A DNA stretch of 64,000 nucleotides, from NCBI GenBank assembly GCA_015863185.1, contig JACBXP010000006.1, positions 1 through 64,000 of the forward strand, given 5' to 3'. Below are positions 10,923-19,010 of the stretch, in pieces. Within the stretch, counting starts at the first letter, position 1. The number at the start of each line of letters is the position of its first letter. The notes beneath the pieces are model-generated. The model saw only the letters and a list, made by a program, of their open reading frames with translations. It was not told the origin of the DNA and did not search any database. The DNA is from Aerococcaceae bacterium DSM 111020. GTDB lineage: Bacteria > Bacillota > Bacilli > Lactobacillales > Aerococcaceae. The position numbers were made by a program, and so were the translations under genes.

Positions 10923-11909
10923 TCATTCAGCCTTTCTTATTTTTGTTGTCGAAGGATTCGCATTAATGATAACAGACAAAACAATGGGATCTGTTTGTAT
11001 TTTTGATTGCTCTTGAAAAGCGATTTCGACAGCCAATTCCCCTGTCTCATAAAATGGATAATTCACAGTTGTTATATTAGGAACCACATACTGTGTTGCT
11101 TTGTATCCTCCGAATCCACTCAATGAAAAATCATCAGGGATTGCATATCCTAGATGCGTCGCTGCACCATGTATCCCCATCGCTATATGATCCGTTGCTG
11201 CAGCAATATAAGTAGCACGAAGAGATGGTAAGTATGTTAATGCCTTCGCACGAGATTCTGACCTAGAAAAGCTTGTTTCAATATATTGAATCGTTGCACC
11301 ATGTGCTTGAGCGTAATCATAAAAACCTTGTTTTCGTAGAACACCTACAGCATAATCGTCTTCACTAACACCGATAAATGCCAAATCTTTGTGATTCAAT
11401 GCGATAGCATGTTGAGCAATTAATTGCCCGGCATGGTAATCATCATAAATAAGGGAAGTAATTGCTGGCATCGATTGGCCCACCAGTATAATAGGAACTT
11501 TAGAATCATAAATAACTTGCTTCAACTCTTCGTTCATAAAACTTCCCAAAAGTATAATTTGATCAACCTTTTGAATTTGTAACGTTTGTATATTATTAAG
11601 TGTGCGGTCTGCATCTAAATTAGAACTCATAATAATTAAACGCAGCCCTCGCTTATTAGCCGCTGTGTCAATACCTTTTAAGACTTCATTCGTTGAAGGA
11701 GAATCATAGCGCGGAATGATAACTCCTATCATATTTGTTTTCTCTGCTTTAAGACTTTGCGCAAAAGGATTAGGTTGATACCCGGTCTCTTTTACAATAG
11801 TATCTAATTTCTCACGTGTTTTTTGACTCACAGAGCCATTATTTAAGTACCGCGAAACAGTACTTTTGGATACACCAGCCATCTGGGCAATATCATTTAA
11901 TGTTAACAT
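10923..11909 (-). CDS. scrR: Sucrose operon repressor, LacI family
   Basis: The N-terminal helix-turn-helix is LTLNDIAQMAGVSKSTVSRYLNNG (residues 2-25 region), with the hinge ETGYQPNPFAQSLK. A periplasmic-binding-like effector domain follows (about 60-328). The 328 residues are normal for LacI members. It is directly upstream of scrA on the same strand, so sucrose or fructose-based control of scrABK is the natural reading. The effector cannot be read from the sequence. Confidence 0.88.
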   Translation of the reverse strand: MLTLNDIAQMAGVSKSTVSRYLNNGSVSQKTREKLDTIVKETGYQPNPFAQSLKAEKTNMIGVIIPRYDSPSTNEVLKGIDTAANKRGLRLIIMSSNLDADRTLNNIQTLQIQKVDQIILLGSFMNEELKQVIYDSKVPIILVGQSMPAITSLIYDDYHAGQLIAQHAIALNHKDLAFIGVSEDDYAVGVLRKQGFYDYAQAHGATIQYIETSFSRSESRAKALTYLPSLRATYIAAATDHIAMGIHGAATHLGYAIPDDFSLSGFGGYKATQYVVPNITTVNYPFYETGELAVEIAFQEQSKIQTDPIVLSVIINANPSTTKIRKAE

Positions 11910-11963
11910 TCTTCTCTACCCCAATCGATTTAACTAAGGCTACAATAACATAATCTACACTCA

Positions 11964-11992
11964 ATTATAATAAAAATAATTAGCAGTGTCTT
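11964..11992 (-). promoter_or_regulatory. Possible scrR promoter
   Basis: Minus strand AAGACA, 17 bases, TATAAT, about 55 bases before the scrR ATG. The -35 box matches at four of six bases only. Confidence 0.45.
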
Positions 11993-11999
11993 TCTCTAG

Positions 12000-12028
12000 T
12001 TGCATTCTATGATACTAGCCTTTAAAAT
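12000..12028 (+). promoter_or_regulatory. Promoter of the riboswitch-folT transcript
   Basis: TTGCAT, 17 bases, TAAAAT just before the riboswitch. An inverted repeat GATACTA/TAGTATC (12011-12017 and 12028-12034) straddles the -10 box and may be an operator or chance. Confidence 0.55.
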
Positions 12029-12046
12029 AGTATCATAATATCCAAT

Positions 12047-12130
12047 CAGAGTAGAGAGCGAAGCGTTAAGTAGTCATGGATGGAATGTTGCCATGTCGCG
12101 AAAATGAGTCATTCATTGCGATTTCCTCTC
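12047..12130 (+). ncRNA. Tetrahydrofolate (THF) riboswitch
   Basis: The segment carries conserved THF-aptamer elements in order: an AGAGTAGA 5' strand, GCGTTAAGT, GGATGGAATGTTGCCATG hairpin region, CGCGAAAA, and a closing CCTCTC strand that pairs with the 5' AGAG. It precedes a folate transporter gene, a known THF riboswitch target. Downstream CTCTCT (12160-12165) can pair with the ribosome binding site AGGAGAG (12178-12184), suggesting translational shut-off when ligand stabilises the aptamer. That mechanism is inferred. Confidence 0.85.
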
Positions 12131-12192
12131 GCATTCGCTGCATATATTTATATTTGTAGCTCTCTGAAATAATTCATAGGAGAGTGATATTC

Positions 12193-12741
12193 ATGGATAT
12201 GTCAAACAAGAAAGGAATGAAGCGACGTAAGTTAACAACTCGGCAAATAACTGCTATGGGATTAACTTTAGCTCTACTTATTTTATTGAGTTTCATTCCA
12301 AGTATTAATATCGGTAATCTAGTTCAGATTGGTTTTGGTTTTGTTGGAACAGCCTTTGCGGGAGCATTATTTGGACCTTGGTATGGAGCAATCTTAGCTA
12401 TCGCCAATGATTTGATTACATACTTTATGAATGGCACAGGTTTCTTTTTCCCCGGATTTACGTTAACTGCGGGATTGGCAGCTTGGATATATGGAACCGT
12501 TCTATGGCGTCGTCCCAAGAATTGGCGCACTATTCTTATTGCGGTTACTTTAACTACTTTCATTTGTAATTTAGGTTTAAATTCACTTTGGGTCCGTATC
12601 ATGTATGACAGAGCATGGATGGCTTTTCTGCCGATGCGGTTTTATAAAAATCTCGTCAGTCTTCCCCTTAACACAATCGTTCTAACAATAATTTTTAATC
12701 TTGAACCAATAAAACGAATTATTAAACAATTTGAATTATAA
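12193..12741 (+). CDS. folT: Folate-family ECF transporter S component
   Basis: Substrate-binding membrane subunit of an energy-coupling-factor transporter, probably for folates. About six hydrophobic segments; the stretch FAGALFGPWYGAILAIANDLITYFMNG and CNLGLNSLWVRIMY resemble FolT-family proteins. The THF riboswitch upstream supports the substrate. The frame allows a GTG at 12184, but that overlaps the Shine-Dalgarno sequence; the ATG at 12193 (MDMSNKKG) fits. EcfA and EcfT genes are not in this window, as is usual for group II ECF systems. Confidence 0.88.
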   Translation: MDMSNKKGMKRRKLTTRQITAMGLTLALLILLSFIPSINIGNLVQIGFGFVGTAFAGALFGPWYGAILAIANDLITYFMNGTGFFFPGFTLTAGLAAWIYGTVLWRRPKNWRTILIAVTLTTFICNLGLNSLWVRIMYDRAWMAFLPMRFYKNLVSLPLNTIVLTIIFNLEPIKRIIKQFEL

Positions 12742-12748
12742 TAAAATC

Positions 12749-12789
12749 CTGCATTTACTCTTCGTTAATCGAGTAAATGCAGTTTTTTT
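12749..12789 (+). terminator. Intrinsic terminator of folT
   Basis: A 12-base-pair stem CTGCATTTACTC/GAGTAAATGCAG with a 10-base loop is followed by TTTTTTT, starting 8 bases after the folT stop. Confidence 0.92.
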
Positions 12790-12811
12790 CCTAAATTCAG
12801 CTTCAAAATAA

Positions 12812-12842
12812 ATACCACACACGTTAAAACGTAGTGTGGTAT
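12812..12842 (-). terminator. Hairpin, probable terminator of the crt transcript
   Basis: ATACCACA/TGTGGTAT arms enclose inner ACGTT/AACGT arms. On the minus strand the hairpin is followed by an AT-rich but not pure T tract. It lies about 20 bases after the stop of the gene fragment at 12863. Confidence 0.55.
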
Positions 12843-12862
12843 CAAGACTTTACTTTTTTAAA

Positions 12863-13024
12863 TTATTTGATTAGGTCATTTATCGACTCTTGCAATGTCG
12901 GAAGTACTTCCGAAGCTGCTTGACCATTAAGGATTTGATCCCGTCCATCACGTAAAATTTCAGAAGCTTCTAATCCTCTTGTTCCTGGGAATGAAGCGAA
13001 TGGAACTAACGAATACTTTGTCAT
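12863..13024 (-). pseudogene. Tail of a lost sugar ABC solute-binding protein
   Basis: An open frame of 53 codons starts at an ATG without a recognisable ribosome site, 4 bases after the crtM stop. It reads MTKYSLVPFASFPGTRGLEA, continues with EILRDGRDQILNGQAA, and ends in NDLIK. This looks like the extreme C-terminus of an extracellular sugar-binding protein (family 1 type), not a complete protein. The rest of such a gene is absent, and crtM takes its place. I read it as the scar of a deletion or insertion at the edge of the carotenoid locus. The family call rests on pattern memory only. Confidence 0.5.
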
Positions 13025-13028
13025 AAAA

Positions 13029-13940
13029 TTAAATAATTTTCTTCAATTCTTTCTTCGCTTGGTGCATTATTTTTAACTTTTTTCCTTTATTAACATATTG
13101 TTTTTTTGTCAAACAATTATAGTTATTTTCTCGAACTTCATCCAAAATTGCTCGATAAATCAGTGATGCTGTATAAAGAGGATAAATCGAATCTTTATCT
13201 AGTTTGGTTAAAGAAGAGTCAAAACTTTCATAGTATCGTTCTGATAAACTAGCTAATGATTCCCACAATTGTATAAAAGAAGCTATTTCTTCTTGATTAC
13301 CCTCTCCAATGATAAGACTTTGTAATTTGTCTTTAGACAAACCACATTCGTTCAATAAATCATGAGGAATATAGACCCGATGTCTTTCCCTTAAATCTTC
13401 GCCAACATCTCTTAAAATATTGGTAATTTGCATAGCAATGCCTAAATTTTCACATGAAATAAGTAAATCCTCATCTTGCCGATAGGTAAAATTCTGACAC
13501 AATATTGGCAACATAATTCTACCAACTGAACCGGCTACCAAACGAGAATATTCCAATAATTCATCCAATGTTTGAATATCTTGAAACGCAAGATCGGATC
13601 TTTGACCTTGAATCTGCATAATAAAACCTTGCTTAGGAATATCATACGTTTGAATCGTTTGTTCAAAAGCCGGCCACCATCGATAGTGATTGGTGATATC
13701 ATTTTCTTTATAAATAGCTTCAACATCTTCTTCTAATGCCTTTAATTGTTGATACGCCTTATCTGTATTCATTGACTCATCCACAATATCATCTGCTGTT
13801 CTAAAGAAAGCATAGAGACTTGCTACGGATAAAAATTTCTCCTTCGGAAGCGTTTTAAATCCTTGATAGAAACTCTTGGAATGCAATTTGATTGATTCAA
13901 CAGATACCTCAAATGCTTGTTGGATGTTCCTGTCTGGCAT
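13029..13940 (-). CDS. crtM: 4,4'-diapophytoene (squalene/phytoene-type) synthase
   Basis: Condenses two farnesyl diphosphates to dehydrosqualene (4,4'-diapophytoene), the first C30 carotenoid step. Both prenyl-diphosphate motifs are present: DDIVD (Asp50-Asp54) and NILRDVGED (Asp178, Asp182), with the squalene-synthase-type RVYIP after the second. The chosen ATG at 13940 (MPDRNIQQAF) has AAAGGA upstream and gives 303 residues; the longer frame overlaps crtN. It lies one base after the crtN stop. Staphylococcal CrtM is about 287 residues, so this is slightly longer. Confidence 0.9.
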   Translation of the reverse strand: MPDRNIQQAFEVSVESIKLHSKSFYQGFKTLPKEKFLSVASLYAFFRTADDIVDESMNTDKAYQQLKALEEDVEAIYKENDITNHYRWWPAFEQTIQTYDIPKQGFIMQIQGQRSDLAFQDIQTLDELLEYSRLVAGSVGRIMLPILCQNFTYRQDEDLLISCENLGIAMQITNILRDVGEDLRERHRVYIPHDLLNECGLSKDKLQSLIIGEGNQEEIASFIQLWESLASLSERYYESFDSSLTKLDKDSIYPLYTASLIYRAILDEVRENNYNCLTKKQYVNKGKKLKIMHQAKKELKKII

Positions 13941-13941
13941 G

Positions 13942-15435
13942 TTAATAATAATCCTTTCTAATTTCACTAGCACAAATACGACCACTCTCTATCACTATGG
14001 GCACTCCAGCTCCAGGATGTGTTGAAGAACCTGTGAAATACAGCCCTTCACATTCCAAAGACTTAGCTTGTGGGCGCCAGTGATTGCTTTGTCTCAAAGT
14101 CGGTTGCAATCCAAATGTTGCACCTCGATACGCTGAAAATTTTGATTCAAAATCCATCGGTGTAAAAATTTCTTCACGATTTATGTGACGTTCAATATTT
14201 TCTAAACCAGGTAGTTGTTTTAAGTGTTCAAGTGCTTTTTGTCGGTAATAGTCAATCACATCTTCTGAATAGTCATATTCTGCTGTCCCTAATTCAGAAA
14301 CAGGTATTAACAGATAGAAACTCGACTTGCCTTCGGGTGCCATTTCATTATCGATATTGGACGGAATAGAAAGATAAACTGATGGCTCATCGATGAGTTC
14401 TCCAGAAAACACTTGATCTAAGTTCTTATCTAAATCTTCACTAATGATAAAGGTATGACCCGGTAAATGATGATACTCCCCGTCGACCGCCCAATAAAAG
14501 ACCAAACAGGAGCAAGAATAATCCATAGATTCTATTTTCGCAGGTGTATATTGTCCCCGCACACTATCATCTTTAATTAATTCTGTCATTGTATACGGAA
14601 AGTCAGCATTCGATACAACGATATCTGAAGAAATGAAGTCCCCATTCACGACTAATCCTTGAACACGACGGTCCTTTGTAACGATTTCATCGACTTTTGA
14701 CTCGTAATGAATGGTTCCTCCTAATTCTAAAAATAGTTTTTCCATTGCTTCTGCCATCGCGTGCATGCCACCTTTTAATGACCAAACTCCATACAATAAT
14801 TCAATCATAGGAATAATATTGTATAAAGAAGGTCCGTGTTTTGGCGACACACCAATATATAATGTTTGGAAACTCAACATTTCTTGTAAATCTTTATTCG
14901 GAATATATTTAGCCATCATATTTTTAGCTGAATCAAAAGTCTTTAGTCTCAAGGCTTGGATTAGCATATTAGGATTATAAATATCTCTTTTATGTCTAAA
15001 GGGCCTGCGTATAAAGTATTTTAGTGATATTTGATATCGATGATAAATATCAGACAAATAGCGTAAAAAACCATCCGCTGTCTCTTCTCCCATTGCTTCA
15101 ACCATCTTCATTAATTCCAATAAATCAGAGTTTAAACTATAATGACGATAATTTTCTGCAAAATAAACATCATACATTGGATCTAATTTTATCAATGAAA
15201 TGTAATCTTCAGGTTTGCGATTAACATTTGTAAAGACTTCCTCATAAATTTCTGGCATCATCACCAATGTAGGGCCTACATCAAATGTATGTCCATCAAA
15301 GGACAATTGGTGCATTTTCCCTCCGGGCTGATTATTTTGCTCAAACACTTCGACATCATAGCCATTATAAATTAATTCGATTGCCGCAGATAAACCACCC
15401 ATACCTGCACCAATGACACTTACTTTTTTCTTCAT
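13942..15435 (-). CDS. crtN: 4,4'-diapophytoene desaturase
   Basis: FAD-dependent desaturase that converts diapophytoene to the yellow 4,4'-diaponeurosporene. The N-terminus has the dinucleotide fold VIGAGMGGLSAA (Gly9, Gly11, Gly14) and FDVGPTLVMMPEIY. The C-terminus has GLYFTGSSTHPGAGVPIVIESG, the carotenoid desaturase signature. The 497 residues match CrtN. There are no crtO, crtP or crtQ genes nearby, so a diaponeurosporene-like end product is inferred. The gene is one base from the marR stop upstream, in the order marR-crtN-crtM. Confidence 0.92.
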   Translation of the reverse strand: MKKKVSVIGAGMGGLSAAIELIYNGYDVEVFEQNNQPGGKMHQLSFDGHTFDVGPTLVMMPEIYEEVFTNVNRKPEDYISLIKLDPMYDVYFAENYRHYSLNSDLLELMKMVEAMGEETADGFLRYLSDIYHRYQISLKYFIRRPFRHKRDIYNPNMLIQALRLKTFDSAKNMMAKYIPNKDLQEMLSFQTLYIGVSPKHGPSLYNIIPMIELLYGVWSLKGGMHAMAEAMEKLFLELGGTIHYESKVDEIVTKDRRVQGLVVNGDFISSDIVVSNADFPYTMTELIKDDSVRGQYTPAKIESMDYSCSCLVFYWAVDGEYHHLPGHTFIISEDLDKNLDQVFSGELIDEPSVYLSIPSNIDNEMAPEGKSSFYLLIPVSELGTAEYDYSEDVIDYYRQKALEHLKQLPGLENIERHINREEIFTPMDFESKFSAYRGATFGLQPTLRQSNHWRPQAKSLECEGLYFTGSSTHPGAGVPIVIESGRICASEIRKDYY

Positions 15436-15436
15436 T

Positions 15437-15865
15437 TTACCACCTTATGTCTAATTCTTTAAAAAGATTTTTCGAAATATCAGCACTAATTGCATTAAAT
15501 GAATTCAACTCATCACTACTTAGTTCTGCTGTAATACGATTTTGCCACTCAGTCAGTATATTTTTAAGATCTGGAACAATTTCTTTACCTTGTGAAGTGA
15601 GATAACAACTGTTGTGTCCAGGAAGTTGTTGACTTTCTTCACGATAGATATACTTCTTAATCTCTAGATTCTTTAAAAATTTCGAGAAATTTCCTTTATC
15701 CAAACCGGTAAAATTAATTAAGTGACTCTGAGAAATTCCTTCTGATGCATCTATCACTAAGATGACGATCAATGCTTGCATATTTAATCCAATATCAACC
15801 AACATATCCTCTAGTAGCCTTTTTCCATATTTATAAAAAATATTCATAAAACAAATAAAATCCAT
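15437..15865 (-). CDS. MarR-family transcriptional regulator
   Basis: The 142-residue protein has a winged helix-turn-helix around residues 35-95: ISQSHLINFTGLDKGNFSKFLKNLE for the helix-turn-helix and REESQQLPGHNSCYLTSQGKEIV for the wing. This is the MarR/DUF24-like arrangement. It starts the crt operon (stop one base from crtN) and its promoter overlaps that of the divergent tspO-hrtBA genes. An inverted repeat between the two is a likely operator. It probably senses a small molecule or redox state; the ligand is unknown. Confidence 0.82.
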   Translation of the reverse strand: MDFICFMNIFYKYGKRLLEDMLVDIGLNMQALIVILVIDASEGISQSHLINFTGLDKGNFSKFLKNLEIKKYIYREESQQLPGHNSCYLTSQGKEIVPDLKNILTEWQNRITAELSSDELNSFNAISADISKNLFKELDIRW

Positions 15866-15895
15866 TTTCTATCATCCTCATTATTCGGTAATAAT

Positions 15896-15924
15896 ATATT
15901 AATCTTTTAAGTTGTTATTTACAA
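15896..15924 (-). promoter_or_regulatory. marR-crtN-crtM promoter
   Basis: Minus strand TTGTAA, 17 bases, TAATAT, about 30 bases before the marR ATG. Its -35 box is inside the shared inverted repeat at 15911-15925. Confidence 0.6.
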
Positions 15925-15925
15925 C
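15911..15925. promoter_or_regulatory. Shared operator candidate between crt and tspO-hrtBA
   Basis: GTTGTTATTTACAAC is an inverted repeat with five-base arms and a five-base centre. It overlaps the -35 boxes of both divergent promoters. The TTGT-N5-ACAA form resembles MarR-family operators. Regulator binding is inferred from position. Confidence 0.55.
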
Positions 15926-15940
15926 CCTTTTCTGTATAAT
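15912..15940 (+). promoter_or_regulatory. tspO-hrtBA promoter
   Basis: TTGTTA, 17 bases, TATAAT on the plus strand, about 70 bases before the ATG at 16013. Confidence 0.65.
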
Positions 15941-16012
15941 CTAAAGCGTCTTAATTGAATATTATTCACTATATTAATGCATCAATTTAACAAAAGAAAA
16001 AAGGAGCCTGTT

Positions 16013-16834
16013 ATGAAACCAAACAACAAACACTATTTTAGACTTCCCATTTTTTCAATCTTAATGTTTCTTGTCACCATGATTGTCAATTATGGTTCGA
16101 TGTTCGGATGGTTTGGTATGACGCAAGAAGAAATTTCTAATCAGTACAAAAATCAAATTACCCCTGCTTCTTTCACCTTCTCAATTTGGGGTCTAATCTA
16201 TTTACTCGTCATAATTTTTCTTATTTATCAACTTTATTTAATTGTTAAAAATAAGTATGAACCTCTTTTCTACAATCGTCTAAATATCTTATTTATATTA
16301 ACATGTATTTTAAATATATCTTGGACAATTGCCTGGGTTGATGATCATATTGCTTTAGCAACGCTTTTTATTTTCACTTTTACGCTTATCTTAGGTTGGA
16401 TCAATCGCGATATCTTACATTCTTTTCCTAGAGAACATCATAATCTAGTGCCCATTACATTTGCATTATATTTCGGCTGGCTGACCGTTGCAACGGTGAC
16501 AAATATTGCAGCTTTATTAGTCAAAATCAATTGGGATATGTTTGGTATCACTGAACACCTGATTACATGTTTAGTTTATATTTTTATCGCATTTTTAGCC
16601 TTTTTCATTATTACTCGAATCAAAAACCCTATGTTTAATGTCCCTATAATTTGGGCGTTTATAGGTATTTACTCAACTATCCAATCATTACCTGCAGAAC
16701 AAATCCATCCATCCATGCCTGGTGTGATTATTGGCGTTATGATTGCTATAGGAATTGAAAGCATTTATGTATTCCAAAAGAATAATAGACAGCTACTACC
16801 ACAAGCTTTAATCACACAAATAAAGAATAATTAA
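16013..16834 (+). CDS. TspO/MBR-like tryptophan-rich membrane protein
   Basis: The 273-residue protein has about seven membrane segments and conserved FTFSIWGLIYLLVIIFLIYQLY, NISWTIAWV and FGWLTVATVTN. These are features of the larger bacterial relatives of TspO/MBR (tryptophan-rich sensory proteins). TspO proteins are known to bind porphyrins, and in Rhodobacter TspO modulates photopigment, including carotenoid, gene expression. The ATG at 16013 follows AAGGAG by six bases; the frame is open earlier but without a ribosome site. An exporter operon starts 10 bases downstream. The molecular role is unproven. Confidence 0.7.
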   Translation: MKPNNKHYFRLPIFSILMFLVTMIVNYGSMFGWFGMTQEEISNQYKNQITPASFTFSIWGLIYLLVIIFLIYQLYLIVKNKYEPLFYNRLNILFILTCILNISWTIAWVDDHIALATLFIFTFTLILGWINRDILHSFPREHHNLVPITFALYFGWLTVATVTNIAALLVKINWDMFGITEHLITCLVYIFIAFLAFFIITRIKNPMFNVPIIWAFIGIYSTIQSLPAEQIHPSMPGVIIGVMIAIGIESIYVFQKNNRQLLPQALITQIKNN

Positions 16835-16843
16835 GGAGATAAC

Positions 16844-17983
16844 ATGTTTTTAGCATTTAAAGAAATGAAAAAAGAAAAAGGAAAATTCCTTTTAATTATT
16901 AGCATTATCATTCTAATTTCTTACCTCGTATTTTTTCTAACGGGACTGGCTTATGGTCTTGCTAAAGACAATACCACAGCAGTAGAAAAATGGAATGCTG
17001 ATGCAATTGTCTTAAAGAGTGGTACGAATGCAAATCTTTCATCATCAATGATGAAAAAAGAGGCGCTCGATGATTTCCAAGATTTAGATATTTCTCCCAT
17101 TAATCTTGGGCGGGTTGTCGCTTATAAGAACGCCAATGAATCAAAAGAAAATACGGTTGATTTAGTCCTCATGGGACTAGACCAAGATTCTACTGCGTAC
17201 CCTGAAGTTATCGAAGGAGAATTGCCGGAAGAAAGCAATCAAGTGATTGCTTCTATTTCATTGAAAGAAGAAGAAAATCTCACAATCGGTGATACTATTC
17301 TACTTAGTATGAATGATAAGGAGTATGAAATTGTTGGCTTTGCTGAAGAAGCAAAATATAATGTTTCCCCTGTCATATATACCGAATTATATGAGGCATC
17401 TCCTTATGCTATGTCATCTCTGCAAGACAGCGCAGATAATGAAAGTGAAGAATCGGAACAAGAAAACTTGCCGCCAGCTATACCTGAAGCTCAAACACCG
17501 GAGACGATTGCTGGTATCATCGTCCATGAAGAAAATGATTTGTCGTCAGATGATACTTATGATGTTATTCCAATCGAGGATTTCATATTAGAAATTCCTG
17601 GCTATTTACCACAATTACTTACCTTTGGTTTAATGATTGGATTTTTAATTCTGATTTCCACTATTGTTTTAGGCGTGTTTATTTATATCATCACAATGCA
17701 AAAGAAACAAACATTCGGTATTATGAAAGTCCAAGGTATATCTAATGGGTATATTGCAAGATCTGTTATTAATCAAACGTTTCTAGTCAGTGTGATTGGG
17801 GTACTCATCGGGCTAGGTTTAACGATTCTGTCAGAATATGCTCTGCCAGAAACTGTGCCTTTCACCCCCAATTATCAGTTTTTTGCGATTATTGCAGTAT
17901 TAATTGTATTGATTTCACTTCTGGGAGGAATTTTCTCTGTCAGGGGTGTAACCAAAGTCGATCCTTTAGAAGTTCTAGACTAG
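16844..17983 (+). CDS. ABC transporter permease, HrtB/FtsX-like
   Basis: The 379-residue protein has one N-terminal membrane helix (about residues 15-37), a large extracytoplasmic domain (about 40-255) with an acidic segment rich in Glu and Pro, and three C-terminal helices ending VRGVTKVDPLEVLD. This MacB/FtsX-type topology fits HrtB, the haem-exporting permease of lactococci and staphylococci. The N-terminal KEMKKEKGKFLLIISIIILI also resembles HrtB. The substrate is inferred, and could be haem, another tetrapyrrole or another hydrophobic molecule. The gene is coupled to the ATPase downstream. Confidence 0.75.
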   Translation: MFLAFKEMKKEKGKFLLIISIIILISYLVFFLTGLAYGLAKDNTTAVEKWNADAIVLKSGTNANLSSSMMKKEALDDFQDLDISPINLGRVVAYKNANESKENTVDLVLMGLDQDSTAYPEVIEGELPEESNQVIASISLKEEENLTIGDTILLSMNDKEYEIVGFAEEAKYNVSPVIYTELYEASPYAMSSLQDSADNESEESEQENLPPAIPEAQTPETIAGIIVHEENDLSSDDTYDVIPIEDFILEIPGYLPQLLTFGLMIGFLILISTIVLGVFIYIITMQKKQTFGIMKVQGISNGYIARSVINQTFLVSVIGVLIGLGLTILSEYALPETVPFTPNYQFFAIIAVLIVLISLLGGIFSVRGVTKVDPLEVLD

Positions 17984-17992
17984 GAGTATATT

Positions 17993-18676
17993 ATGAGTGA
18001 AATAATCAGATTTGAAAATGTATACAAAGAATTCGAAGATGGTGGCGATACTATTGAAGCACTAAAAGAGACTTCTTTTTCTATTAATGCGGGAGAACTT
18101 GTTGCTATCGTAGGACCATCAGGTTCTGGAAAATCTACCTTGCTAACAATGATGGGCGGTTTGCAGCAACCAACTAATGGAAAAATTTTCTTCAATGGGC
18201 AGGACATTAGTGAAATGAAAGAAAAAGATCGCAATGATTTAAGATTTGATAAAATCGGTTTTATTTTGCAAGCATCTAACTTAGTCCCATTCCTTACCAT
18301 TGAAGAACAATTTGAACTGGTTGATAAATTCAGAGGCAGCAAACATGACCGTGAGAAAGCTAAAAAAATTATGGAGAAATTCGATATTTACAAACGAAAA
18401 AATCAATACCCTGGTGATTTATCCGGTGGGGAGCGACAACGCGCGGCGATATCTCGTGCCCTCTATCCTGAACCAAATTTAATTCTTGCTGATGAACCAA
18501 CTGCCAGCTTAGATACTGAACGTGCAATAAAAGTGGTGAAAATTCTAGATGATATTACTAAAGAGTCGAATCGGACAACGGTGATGGTAACACATGACAA
18601 TCGACTTTTAGAATATTGTGACCGAGTCTTTAAAATTATTGACGGACAATTAACTGAAGAAACTGCCGATAAATAA
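17993..18676 (+). CDS. ABC transporter ATP-binding protein, HrtA/LolD-like
   Basis: The 227-residue ATPase has Walker A GPSGSGKSTLL, Q-loop ILQASNLVPF, signature LSGGERQR and Walker B LILADEPTASLD, then the switch histidine in VTHDNR. It belongs to the MacB/LolD/HrtA group that pairs with FtsX-like permeases, here the gene 9 bases upstream. There is no clear terminator after it; about 120 bases of AT-rich sequence follow before the next promoter. Confidence 0.85.
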   Translation: MSEIIRFENVYKEFEDGGDTIEALKETSFSINAGELVAIVGPSGSGKSTLLTMMGGLQQPTNGKIFFNGQDISEMKEKDRNDLRFDKIGFILQASNLVPFLTIEEQFELVDKFRGSKHDREKAKKIMEKFDIYKRKNQYPGDLSGGERQRAAISRALYPEPNLILADEPTASLDTERAIKVVKILDDITKESNRTTVMVTHDNRLLEYCDRVFKIIDGQLTEETADK

Positions 18677-18797
18677 GAAAGTCTCTAAATAACATATTGA
18701 TATCTTTCGCTTTCTATACCGAAGAATGTGTCCCACGCAATATTTTATATCTAAAAATTCTTTTTAAACCATATGAGCATCATTATGAAATTTCATT

Positions 18798-18806
18798 TGT
18801 TATAAT
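18798..18806 (+). promoter_or_regulatory. Extended -10 promoter of the 57-residue ORF
   Basis: TGTTATAAT fits the extended -10 form TGNTATAAT. No good -35 box is present. The transcript start would fall very close to the Shine-Dalgarno sequence, so the mRNA leader may be minimal. Confidence 0.5.
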
Positions 18807-18826
18807 CAAAAAAAGGAGGTATTGAA

Positions 18827-19000
18827 ATGACAAAGGACAAAACTGACCAACACATAACTTATAATAAACGCATGCAAGATGAAGAACAGAACACACCCTT
18901 TCATCGAGAAGACCAAGCCCCTAATGAAAATCAAGAATTTCCCGTGAATCCTTCCAATGAACCAAATGATTTAGCTGAAGGATTAATTGATCCTGAATAA
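18827..19000 (+). CDS. Small hydrophilic protein of unknown function (57 aa)
   Basis: ATG at 18827 with the near-perfect ribosome site AAAGGAGGT, an extended -10 promoter just upstream and a strong terminator just after the stop. The protein starts MTKDKTDQHITYNKRMQDEE and ends DLAEGLIDPE. It is very rich in Asn, Gln, Asp, Glu and Pro, with no hydrophobic core or cysteine, so it is probably disordered in solution. I do not recognise a family. The complete expression signals argue that it is a real gene. Confidence 0.7.
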   Translation: MTKDKTDQHITYNKRMQDEEQNTPFHREDQAPNENQEFPVNPSNEPNDLAEGLIDPE

Positions 19001-19010
19001 TTACCAGAAT

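Noticed and set aside
10828-10926. Extension of ScrA into scrR
   Set aside because: The promoter and operator lie inside it.
16844-18676. Naming the exporter firmly as the haem exporter HrtBA
   Set aside because: The permease and ATPase fit the HrtBA/MacB type, but no haem-sensing regulator (HrtR or HssRS) is present, so the substrate is left open.
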